Shown here: positions 10,806-20,240 of the stretch, in pieces
How positions within the stretch are numbered: the stretch's first letter is position 1
How the letters are laid out: each line of letters begins with the position of its first letter
NCBI GenBank assembly: GCA_019775845.1
Contig: JADQAV010000018.1
Span: forward strand, 7,044 to 71,043
Origin: Myrmaecium sp. VS I D KN 1
Lineage: Eukaryota; Ascomycota; Dothideomycetes; Valsariales; Valsariaceae
Direction of reading: 5' to 3'
Length of the DNA stretch: 64,000 nucleotides
The notes under the pieces: model-generated
Seen by the model: the letters and a program-made list of their open reading frames with translations, nothing else
What the model was told of the DNA's origin: nothing
Databases searched by the model: none
Program-made: the position numbers and the translations under genes

Positions 10806-13800
10806 TCGTTGTCGTCGTCGGTTAAGGATAGAAGCATGCCTAGGTTGTTGCGGCGGGCGTCGCGCGGTAACTGTCAAATTACCTACATACAGTCCTTCTT
10901 ACATGGACAGGCACACACTGTCTCTTCCAAGCGAGCTTTGCTTTACTAGCGAAAGGAGATGATGGTATTATGGGTTGATTTTTTGGTTTTTTTTATCTTT
11001 TCCGAGCGCTCACATGGCATGCTGTCCGCTTTGAGTCTCGTCTGCATCTGAACCTAACCGATATCACGCGGATGAACTTATCATGTCAGCAGCTAGGTGC
11101 CGCGCCCAGGTCGGGTGTTGACTTGCGACCATCCCATGTGCCCCAGGATGAAGGAACGTAGGGGTCTGCTACTTCTTCTTTCGGAGCAGACCACGTTCCT
11201 ACTGTACCAGGTAGTAGGTAGTACTTTTACATCGGTGCACCGTGTGCCAGTATGTATGTACCTGATCATGTACATGGAATGAGAGGAACCCGTCAAGCGA
11301 CGAACACGCCGCCACCGCATCCCGTCTTTTCCACGCGGCAAGCGCTTTACCTAGGTAGCGATGGGATGCTCCGAATCGAGAGATCTCCAAAAGAGGTTGC
11401 TCAGTCGGTCGCGCAACGCATTTTCCACCCTTCTCCCCTCAATGGAAGCCAATGGGGAAGGAAACGAAGGAAACGAAACGTCGGTACGGAAGACTTTCCA
11501 GTAGTTACTGATGAGAGAGGGAAATCCATGCTCTCTTTCTACCGTTTCTCCACGTTACCACTCTCAGAGAGTACTGTACATGTTTTGGGGTGGCGACGCC
11601 CAACTTTCGCCCCCCGCGATCCTTGATGTTTTAGCTACATACTGTGGAGTGGAGGATTGATACGGGCTGTATCTCTACAAGTTTATCACCTCCGACAAAC
11701 GGGCGGGCTGTTAGGTTAGGTAGAGAGAAATACATCATTGTACTTGTACCTAGCCAGTATCAATAGCAAGAAGCAAGAAGCAAGCGAATCCCTCCCTACA
11801 AGCCAAGTCCTCCCCTACACCAACCCTCCTCCCCCTCCCCCTCCCCTGGTCCATAAGCGTGGACAGGGCAGGGCGAGGCAGGGCAAGGCAGGGCAGGGAA
11901 GAACAGGGGGGTGGTAGGAAGTCGTACGATATTTTCTTCGTTTTCGCAAGAAACGAAAGGGTTGACCGCTGTTGCATGGTCGATTATTGTCTGAGTGCCT
12001 CCTTTTTTTCGTAGCACTTGGTAGGTTCTTCTTCTTCTTCTTCTTCCTCGGAGGCCAAGCAAAGCGTATGGCACGAGCTGGGCGGGCGCGCTGGGCACGC
12101 TGGGCGCCGAGAGCCGGGGGGGAGGGGGGGGCCCTTTCGTCGGTTTGTTTGCCTAACTGCCTGTCATCAATCATCATCGGTTTCTTTCTTTTTTTGCTTC
12201 TTTTTTCTATTCCGGTGCCTTGTCTTCAGGTTCATCAGCCCAGGGCGAGCGGGTGGGCGCCTGCACGCGCAAGGGAAAGGGGTCGTGGTCGTGGCTTTTT
12301 GGCTCGCCCAACCGGAATGCATGGTAACGGTCAGGTCGATTCGTCAGGGCACCAGGGGGGGATGAGGGATGAGGAATGAGATAGGAACTGCGCACCCTGT
12401 AGGTACGGATGGGAAGAAACGTACGTTTGTTTGTTTCTCCCAGTCAAATCTAATCAAACCTTTGTTGTCGCCCGCCCTAATTATAGACAATCGCTCCATG
12501 ACTACATAATAACCATCTCCCTACCTATGTACTACTCCACCGTATTCGTACCTGCTTACCTCACCGTTGCTTGTGACAGAGAAAAGTTGGGACGCGCCAA
12601 TCATGACGACGACGCTTAAAATACGGCGGGGGGAGGTCACAGCTCATTTTCCATCAGCACCCTATCGGAGTAGCGTCCCCTCGGCTCTTCGGCGATGACG
12701 TTGTACATAGGGCGGGGGGAGGGCCAGGGACGCCCTAAAACGTTAGCCCTGGCGTGCAGAGAGTGTTGCGCTTGTGTGGGTTTGGCAGCGGGCAAGGTCA
12801 GATGGGGTGTGGTGGACACCACCACCACCATCATCATCACTCACGACCACCTCCATCACCATCGGTGTTGAAGGGAACAAAGTACAGAGTACTTTTAGAT
12901 ACTTCGGTAACTATTTTACTTAAATCAGTACCCTGGCGCCCCGTACCCGTATTCCGCAGATGATGTCCCCCCTCTTTCTCTGCCTCCCTCCAGCAGCGCT
13001 ACCCGGCGCAATCATACCTACTACCACTCTCTATTACTACTCCGTATACCTCCCCCCTTAGTCATCGCTCTGTTCATCTCGCTAGCCGCGCCCGCTCCTC
13101 ATTAACAACCAGACATCGTCGACGCTTCTTCGACGCTTGTCTCGTCCGCCGTGTGGAGTTTTGCCCTTCCCTCTCTCTTTGTATCGTACTCTTCCCTCGT
13201 CCCTCACAGGATCGGCTGTTGTGCCCGCGCCCCTCATCTTTTCCTCTCGGGAACTTTTCCTCCGTCAGACCAACAACAATCACCGCCCGTCGTCCCGTCG
13301 TCTGTCCACCTCTCGGGGATCCTCCGGCTATCTCGCCGCTCCTTTCTCGACCCGGCAAAGACGAAGCCGCCCTGAAACAAGCCAGCCACCACTACGCCCG
13401 CCCACGTTGTACGGCCGGTCGCCTCCCGCCGCGGTGGCCGCCCTCCTTTCCTCCTCTCAGCAAGTCGCAGCTCGCCCCTCCCGCCCCATCCCTTACCCGC
13501 CTGTAGGGCACCGCCCATCTCCTCAGGGACCTGTCGACACGGCCACGAACGGACGCCTTCTGCGGGTTGATCAGCGCCGAACCCCCCCCAATCATCCCAA
13601 ATCCTCTCGTCATCCCCCGCGATTTCAGGCTGCCCTGCTTTATCTTGACCCATCATCTCCCTCTGCCACGCTGAGAGCCAATCCGGTCCGTTCCTACTCC
13701 TCCTCCTCCTCCTCCTCCTCCGCTCCGCAACCGTCGAGGCGAAACATATATACTTCGTACGACCTCCGCGAGCTCGCTACGCTCTTGCAGCCGATCCGTC

Positions 13801-13902
13801 CGGTATACGAGTCAGGGCTGCCTTCGAGTCATCCGATCTCAAATTGAAATTGCCTTTATCAAACCTCACCGTACGACCGGTCAACGTTCACCGCCCTCGA
13901 TC
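10806..13902. other. Long intergenic region with pyrimidine-rich leader
   Basis: Three kilobases without a supportable gene. The left part is the 3' flank of arp2 and AT-richer spacer with AGGTAC/TACCT motifs. At 12815-12841 there is a CAC/CAT trinucleotide run. From about 13050 to 13860 the plus strand is strongly C/T-rich, typical of a promoter and long leader for the small gene at 13903; a CTC run lies at 13697-13723. A TACTCCGTA nonamer lies at 13038-13046. Confidence 0.55.
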
Positions 13903-14472
13903 ATGTCCCCCAAAACCAGCGTCTCTCCCATGTTCCAACCCGGATCACCGCTTTCGCCTCGGATGGACTCGCTCGCCATGCCGTCTCAGCAACGTCGACG
14001 ACCAGCGCCTCGCCGAACGCAAGGCTCGACCGGATCCAGCTCTCTCAGGCTTCCATCTCTCCCTCGCTTCCACCCAGCCAACTTCCCCTCTCAAAGCACG
14101 AGCACGGCCACCACGCCCGCCACCGCCGGAGACAGTCCTCAGCCGCCCATGTCCCCTCGCGCGCAGCAGAAGCAGTACTCCGACGCACAAAGGCAACTCT
14201 ACGTTTACCAGCGCGAAGTCCTCGCCGCCACGGCCGCCTCCCGAGGCGCGAAGACCCCCACAAGCACCATGAAGCCCACAAGCCCACGTCTCGTTCCTCT
14301 GGGCAGCCCAGGCCCAGTCACGCCCCTCGAACTCGAAGGCCAGGACGGCTACCTCGCCGCCGGGGCGTGCGGCATCCCCGCCGCGACCGGCGACCTCGTC
14401 GACCATCTCATCCGACAGGAGGCTCAGCGGCGAGGCGAGGTCTCCCCCAAGGTGCCCACGTCCGTCAGTTGA
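13903..14472 (+). CDS. Small Ser/Pro-rich protein of unknown function, conserved-looking
   Basis: Intronless frame of 189 residues starting MSPKTSVSPMFQPGSPLSPR. It is low in hydrophobic residues and mostly disordered. It holds islands that look selected: SLRLPSLPRFHPANFPSQ near residue 47-64, QYSDAQRQLYVYQREVLAAT near 90-110 (a probable helix), PRLVPLGSPGPVTPLELEGQ near 127-146, and a C-terminal helix GDLVDHLIRQEAQRRG. From memory, similar blocks occur in uncharacterised Pezizomycotina proteins, but I cannot name a family. The SP/TP pairs suggest proline-directed phosphorylation. It has no signal peptide or membrane segment. The start is the first ATG after an unusually long C/T-rich leader. 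Confidence 0.72.
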   Translation: MSPKTSVSPMFQPGSPLSPRMDSLAMPSQQRRRPAPRRTQGSTGSSSLRLPSLPRFHPANFPSQSTSTATTPATAGDSPQPPMSPRAQQKQYSDAQRQLYVYQREVLAATAASRGAKTPTSTMKPTSPRLVPLGSPGPVTPLELEGQDGYLAAGACGIPAATGDLVDHLIRQEAQRRGEVSPKVPTSVS

Positions 14473-16096
14473 TGCATGAGATGGGTCGCTCTCTCTCTCT
14501 CTCGGCACGATACTAGATCGGCATCGTTCGATCTTTTCTTTTTTTTCTTTCTCGATCCCGCATGGCACCCGACCTCCGTTACCTTACTCCCTCGCTTTTT
14601 TTGATCCTGCATCCCGGCGGCGTTTTTTTGTTTCTCTATTGTATACCCACATACTGTGCGTAGTCATACTACGAACAGCAGCAGCATTCATGAAAGCAAA
14701 CGGCCTTAGCGATACAATCGACATCCATCGATGGGCGATGAGATGAGTTGAGATGAGATGGTTTCCCGCAAGACAGGGATCTGATCTACGACGGCATTCG
14801 GAGGGCACACCGTCTTTGCTTTTTTTCTTCTCCCATAGTTTTTCACTTTACTACCTTACAATGGCATTTTGATGAAGAGAAAAGGGAAGGAAGAGAGAAT
14901 TGCAAGGTCCAAGAACCAAATGCTGGTCTTTCATGTGATTCGATCCGATCCGATTCTCCATTTCACCTTTCTTTCAACCTTTCTTTTTCTCTTTTCCCTT
15001 CATCCCCATCCCTCAACCTGTTTCAAACTCTTCCTCTCGGCACGCCTGGGTTTTCAACATATCCCGTCGAACGTGGTCCATGCGTCCCGATTCCTCCTTT
15101 TTTTTCCCTCCCTTCTTTGGACTTTAGGTGCGTATGGACATACTGTATTTACAGTCGCTGGCGTATGTCCATACCACAGCACCCCCGACCCGATCATGTG
15201 GCTTCCGTATGCATTCGTATGCATTCGTATTCGGTCTGTCTAGACGTGTACGTTGGTTAGGTAGATAGACCACCTTATACAGAAACTGGGAAGGGGGCGG
15301 AGGCGGAGGGCTGGGTGGAAATGTGAATGTGAATGTGAATGTAACGCCTTCAAACGATTACTTGTCCATTGCTTTCGTTCGGATGGACTGTAATACCTGA
15401 AAACCTGCATACCTGTGTAGCCTGCCTGCTCAACGTGCCTATCCGGCTTGCGTTTATACGTGGCTACAATGCAGTCTGCGTATACAGTGTATACCCACGT
15501 GATTGAGATGCAAAACCACTTAGCCTGCTCTGCTCGGCTTGCCTTGCCTTGGATATGTATACCGTACTTAGGCCACGATACACGACACACGACACGATGC
15601 CTGACGGAACGATTTGACTGACTACCTAGGTGACCGACTGACCGACTACTAACGCCCGGCGTTCCCGAGCAACAAAGGGAAAAGAGATCTTCCTATCAAT
15701 TTCGTTCTGTTGTGCACCGTTCATCAAACGGAGAAAGCCGCCCTTCATTCATCATGGTGAACCGGTAAAGCGCTCGTGCCTTGCCTTTCATGCCTTCCGT
15801 TCTTCGTTGGTTCGTTCGTTCGTTGGTTCGTACGTACGTTCTTTTGATCTTTTAATATGGTATGGTGTGGTATAGTAGTAGTGATTTCCCAACAGACCAG
15901 GAGACCAGAAGGGAAAGAGGTAGAGACCGTATACTCGAGCGTACACTCCCATATCAGAAAGAACAGGCCGACGGCTGGGTAGGCAGTAGATCGCGCGTAC
16001 GCGCGTCCGCGCGTAGGTGCTTTGTCTGCCGCTGCTGCTGCCGCTGCTGCTGCTTCCGGGGTGCGAGTTCCTTCCCGGGTGTGAGTTCCTCGTTTC

Positions 16097-16150
16097 TCGT
16101 TGTTTCGTTGTTTCGTTGTTTCGTTGTTTCGTTGTTTCGTTGTTTCGTTG
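16097..16150. repeat. Octamer tandem repeat TCGTTGTT x about 6.7
   Basis: The 8-bp unit TCGTTGTT recurs without interruption from 16097 and degrades at 16150. It lies in intergenic DNA. Confidence 0.9.
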
Positions 16151-16252
16151 TACGTTGTGCGTTCTTCGAGGTGGGGGGATTTGGGATACAGTACCAAGGT
16201 ATGGATACTCCGGAAAAGTACGGGATACGGACTTATGGATCTCGGCTCTCTT

Positions 16253-16425
16253 GGGAAAACGCTGGTATTACCTTGTCGAGACGTGAGAATGTGGTAAGGA
16301 TGTGCTATCAATCGGTTGGTTCGGTTTCGTTGGGACGACGTTGGTATTATCGAAACGGGGTAAGGATGTAGCAAGTATGCGCCATCAATCTGTTCGGTTC
16401 GATTTCGTTGGGGAAACGCTTCTGC
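16253..16425. repeat. Degenerate 78-bp tandem repeat, about 2.2 copies
   Basis: Copy 1 starts at GGGAAAACGCTGGTATTA (16253) and copy 2 near 16331; a partial third begins GGGAAACGC at 16410. Shared anchors are TGGTATTA (16263, 16342), TAAGGATGT, ATCAAT (16307, 16384) and TTCGRTTTCGTTGG (16320, 16398), so the period is 77-79 bp with small indels. Confidence 0.75.
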
Positions 16426-16511
16426 TGCCGATCCTCTCTGTCTCTTTCCCTCCTTCCTTCCATCCCTCCATCTCTCTCTCCCCTTCCCTCAACCCACCCG
16501 ACCAAGCCCCC

Positions 16512-16640
16512 TTGGCCTCTTTGCTCTCCGAACGCATACATTCCCCTCCCTAAGGTACACCCGACTCTTCGTTCTCCGGACACATATCACATAGGTATTC
16601 ACCTACACCCAACTCTTCGTTCTCCGGGTACATATTCCCT
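16512..16640. repeat. 48-bp tandem repeat, about 2.5 copies
   Basis: The CTCCG core recurs at 16526, 16574 and 16622, exactly 48 bp apart. Copies 2 and 3 share TACACCC-ACTCTTCGTTCTCCGG followed by ACATAT. The first copy is more diverged. Confidence 0.75.
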
Positions 16641-16745
16641 CCGGTTTCCTAATTTGAAAATGCGGAGGGCGGCTGAAGGGAGACGCTTGGCCGGACGCCG
16701 TTCGACGCTCGGACTGATTGTTTGATTCGGTGGTTGCGTTATTGT

Positions 16746-16835
16746 TTGCCTGCCTGTCTTTCTGCCTGTCTTTCTGCCTGTCTTTCTGCCTGCCTGCCTG
16801 CCTGCCTCACTGCCTCACTGTCTGACTGTCCGACT
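16746..16835. repeat. CTGCCTGTCTTT / CTGC simple tandem repeat
   Basis: Three 12-bp CTGCCTGTCTTT units pass into a CTGC tetramer run and then two CTGCCTCA octamers. Confidence 0.85.
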
Positions 16836-16954
16836 TCCTGCCTGCCAGCCTTCTACCCCCTCAAGCCCTCCCCCTCCGCCCCCCCGAACACCTCACCATC
16901 CCACCATCCCCCCATCCATCGCCCGCCGCACAAACGCCACCCCAAGGTCTTCAC

Positions 16955-18074
16955 TCACAACAGCCAACGCACCTCAAACCCAAAAACCGTCCTCCGAAGC
17001 ACCTCATCCCCCCGATCCTCCTCAAACATCGGGCGGGGCATGAGACGCTCACACACCTTCTCCACCACCAGATCCCCCGTCTCCCGACAGCGGTCGAGGA
17101 ACGCAAGATCCTCCTGCAGCAACCAGGGCCGATGCGGGGTGAAAAAGACGAGAGCGCGCGCGTCCGGGTGCCGGCGCAGCGTGGCGCGGAGCGACGCGAG
17201 CAGCTTGGCGTGCTCGGTGTGGTTGAAGAGGAGGTCGGCGAGGATGAGGGTGTCGAAGCCGTCGCGGGGGCCGGGGGCCAGGTGCGCGAGCAACGGGTCG
17301 GCCGGTTGGCCCCAGATGTAGCCTTCGACGTGGTAGTCGGCGGCGCCGCCGCGGTCGGGTAGGCAGCTTCGGTGGACGTCGCGGTTGTGGGTGAGGTTGG
17401 CGAGCAGGTCCGGGTCCGGGTAGTCGGTGACGACGACGGGTGCGGCGCCGAGGAGGGCGCCGACGAGGCTGGGGAGTCCCGCGCCCGCGCCGAATTCGAG
17501 GAGGGAGCGGTTGCGCGTGAGCCGCGCGGCGTGTTCTTCGAGGTAGGCGGCGGTCACGCGCCCGGCGTTCCAGAGGTGGTGGCCCTGTTGTGGGAGGGAG
17601 GGAGGTTTGTTAGGTAGTGCGTGGGAAATTGGGGGGGAATGGGATGGTTGTATATTGTAGGAGAGGTAGGGGCGATATGAACTGATATGGAACCAGGGTG
17701 GAAAGGTGGACCGTAGGCCAATAGCTTTCCCGCTCACGCTACAGGGAGTGAACAGGGGGTTGTGAGACAGCAAAGACATTGAGAGAATTGACAGAGAGAA
17801 GCAGAGACTGCGACGATGGAAAGAGACGCGAGAAAAGATGGACGAAGAGAAAGAAACCATGCTGAAAAGCAGAAAATGCACATCAACGCGCTCTCCATAC
17901 ACATACCCAAAGCGGATTCGACCCGACCAACCGCAACGTGAGCTCTTCTCCGGACAGCATCTGGTGCTTCGCGAACGTCGCCTCCGGCGCGGCCTGGTAG
18001 AAGCCGTCCGGCTCCTGGAACATGTCCAGGCCGCCGTCCTCGAGCGGTTCTTCAGCGCCGGGATCGGTGGTCAT
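16955..18074 (-). CDS. EFM7: EFM7/NNT1-like protein methyltransferase
   Basis: Two exons, complement(16955..17584, 17907..18074), giving 265 residues. Exon 1 encodes an N-terminal segment with MFQEPDGFYQ, FAKHQMLSGE and LRLVGSNPLW; exon 2 resumes with GHHLWNAGRVTAAYLEEHA. The split at PLW|GHHLWNAGR lies inside the conserved family block, which fixes the splice. The SAM-binding motif I is LLEFGAGAGLPSL at about 84-96, followed by VTDYPDPDLLANL (motif II acidic residue), EGYIWG and ILADLLFNH. In yeast, Efm7 methylates the N-terminal Gly and Lys3 of elongation factor 1A; older annotation calls it nicotinamide N-methyltransferase. The 322-nt intron is much longer than others in the window but has a GTATGT donor and CAG acceptor. 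Probably cytosolic. Confidence 0.9.
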
Positions 18075-20240
18075 GCTGAATGTGCGCGTGTGCGGAGGAC
18101 GTGATGCTGGTGTAGTAATGGTCTACGGTACTGTACTGTAGTAGGTGCTCAGGTACTGTAGGAGGACTACTAACAGTGTGAGCAGTAGGTAGTGTCTACA
18201 GTACGATACTACCGGAATGTGATCCGATACGGATGGACGACGATAGTGAACAGCGCCCCACCGGAGTGCTTTAGGAGTAGATGATGTTTTGGACTGAACC
18301 TGGAATGAGGTCGCACCTTCAGTCGGAGAAGAGTATTCTGCCCGCGCGCCGACCGCAATGCCAAATCTCTCCAATCAAATCCTGGAAGCCCTCTTGCAAG
18401 CCCTCTCCTGTCGTGCTCCCTTCTTCCATCGGGATTCAAAACCGCCTACGGGTGGCCGCCCATTCTGGATTTTTTTTTCCTTCACCCCCCCACGCCACGA
18501 CCTTATTGGTTGGACGGCTTTAGCGCGGGGGAAAGGTCGAAACGAAACGTGAAATCATGCAGGGGCTTCTGAGGGATCGGGTATTTTACGCCTCACCCTG
18601 GCCAGATACTGGATGGAAAGCCTTCAACTCTTTTTTATGGAAAAATGATATAGAATACTATGATAGCCTCTTCAGTTTCCATCAGTGCCTTTTTCTGGAT
18701 TTTATTGGACATATTGAGCCAGTCTCAGGTAGTACAGATTAATGTACGGTTGCGTCTTTTTGTCCTAGTGCTCTCTATACTGGATGTACCGACGAGTAAC
18801 AGGTATGCCCTTCGGCAACGTCGCTGAACATCCAGGTATAGATTCAACTCTGTACAGTAGACCTGTACCTGATCACGACGGCAAGGCTGGCTTTGGCCTC
18901 CGGTGCCGGTTGCTTTTCCCTGTCTCCGCCACGTCGGACTCCCATGCACTCTCCCGCCCTACTATCCGTCATCCTCTTCACGATGTGCATTGATCATCAG
19001 TCTTTCGGCCTCCGTTCTTGACTGCGTGAGCGCCCCCCGGCCATGAAGGCCGTATGTCAGTGCCGTAGTTATGGACGGTCGAACTGCACGGCTACGATGG
19101 GAGCATTCCCTTGCGTCCCTTCAACAGAACCTGCTCCCTACATAACCTGCTCCCTTCAACATAACCTGCTCGGGTATAAAGGAAGCTCACCGTTACCTGA
19201 AATACGTGTTCTGAACAGTATCCAGCCGCTTGTTCCGGACCAGCCCTCTGAGCACCGGTGAATCCTCACTGTCTGCAGGTAGGTCCCTTACCGTCCGTAA
19301 CCGGGTCATACTTGTAAATAGGAGTCGGTTCCAAGGTACTACAGCTCGGAAGGTAAGTACAAAGAAAGGTATGTACCTTACCTGACCTTATATACCTATG
19401 TCGGTATCTTACCTTACCTACCTTACCTACTATGCGCCTCGCTGACAAAGAACGTGCTCAGCTGCAGCTGCGACTCCACACGTTGGCCTGAGGCCATCGC
19501 TCCTGCCTCCAACCGAACGTCGTCGAGTAGCGATTTCCGCTTCCCATCGCGCAAAACCCGTCGTCCGCTCATTTCCAGCCCTTCGCCGTTCCAGGGCAGT
19601 TCCAGGAGATTGACCTCCCGTCAGTCCAGTCCAGCCTACGCTCGAACGCGCTGATCGATCGCTCCCTTCACCCGTCTGTTCCAGCCACCGTCTCTCTGCG
19701 AGGGACCAAGACCGTCCGTTACGGTAACTACCTTAGGTACCAACTCCTGTCGTCCTGTCGCGCAGGGTCTCGCTTCACAGACTCTGCACGTTTTACGGTT
19801 TTCTCCGCCTCCTACCGGTAAATTACCTCACTTCGCCGAAGCGCTTCCGTCCGGGCCTCTTCCGCTCGTGGACCCGCCGTGTCACACCTCCGGCCAGCAT
19901 CCCCCGCCGGTGTTCTTCCGCCGGCGGCCCGCAACATCCTCCGCCAGGTGGACCACCTACGGCCTGCAATTCTTTCTTTTTTCCAACCCAGCCTTTGTCC
20001 GTCCCCGTCAACCGTCAGTTCAACGGGCCATCGAAGGGTCCCTTGTCAGGTCGATCCGGCACTGCGACCCGCCAAGCCCGCCTCCTCGATCGCCCTTTCC
20101 GTTCCAACGTCGGGTCGGGTGCTCAAGCCGCCTTCCGAGACCTGTCCGGGGGCTGCGATAGGCAACCTAGCCACCGAGGCTCGCAGGACGGTATCCGAGA
20201 CCAGAGCACTTTTGCAAGGCTTTGATATCAACTCTACGTC
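18075..20240. promoter_or_regulatory. Divergent region between EFM7 and the copper-fist gene
   Basis: These 2.2 kb separate two divergent genes. The left part should hold the EFM7 promoter. The right part contains a TATA-like box at 19175-19180, preceded by three AACCTGCTC repeats, and then about 1 kb of C/T-rich sequence that may be the leader of the copper-fist gene. A dense patch of TACCTTACC-type motifs lies at 19370-19435. No gene is supported. Confidence 0.55.
19119..19180 (+). promoter_or_regulatory. Triple AACCTGCTC motif followed by TATAAA
   Basis: AACCTGCTC occurs at 19128-19136, 19144-19152 and 19163-19171; copies 1 and 3 share the longer context CTTCAACAKAACCTGCTC. TATAAA follows at 19175-19180. 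The core TGCTC resembles the TTTGCTC element bound by yeast Mac1. The site lies about 1.1 kb ahead of the copper-fist start codon. The copies are seen directly; binding is inference. Confidence 0.45.

Larger units (their letters stand above)
14473..16954. other. Intergenic region containing several tandem repeats
   Basis: No gene is supported. It includes a TGAATG hexamer run (about 15317-15341), TTCG/GTTCG-rich sequence around 15800-15845, and the octamer, 78-bp, 48-bp and CTGCCTGTCTTT arrays listed separately. Longer open frames here are repeat-derived (Asn-Glu-Thr and Cys-Phe-Arg repeats). Confidence 0.6.

Noticed and set aside
12815-12841. Codon run for eight His
   Set aside because: It is a CAC/CAT microsatellite in a spacer, not part of a supported gene.
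13137-13847. Open frame of 236 codons, Ser/Pro/Arg-rich
   Set aside because: Lies in the C/T-rich leader ahead of the 13903 gene; such tracts stay open by composition and no motif is seen.
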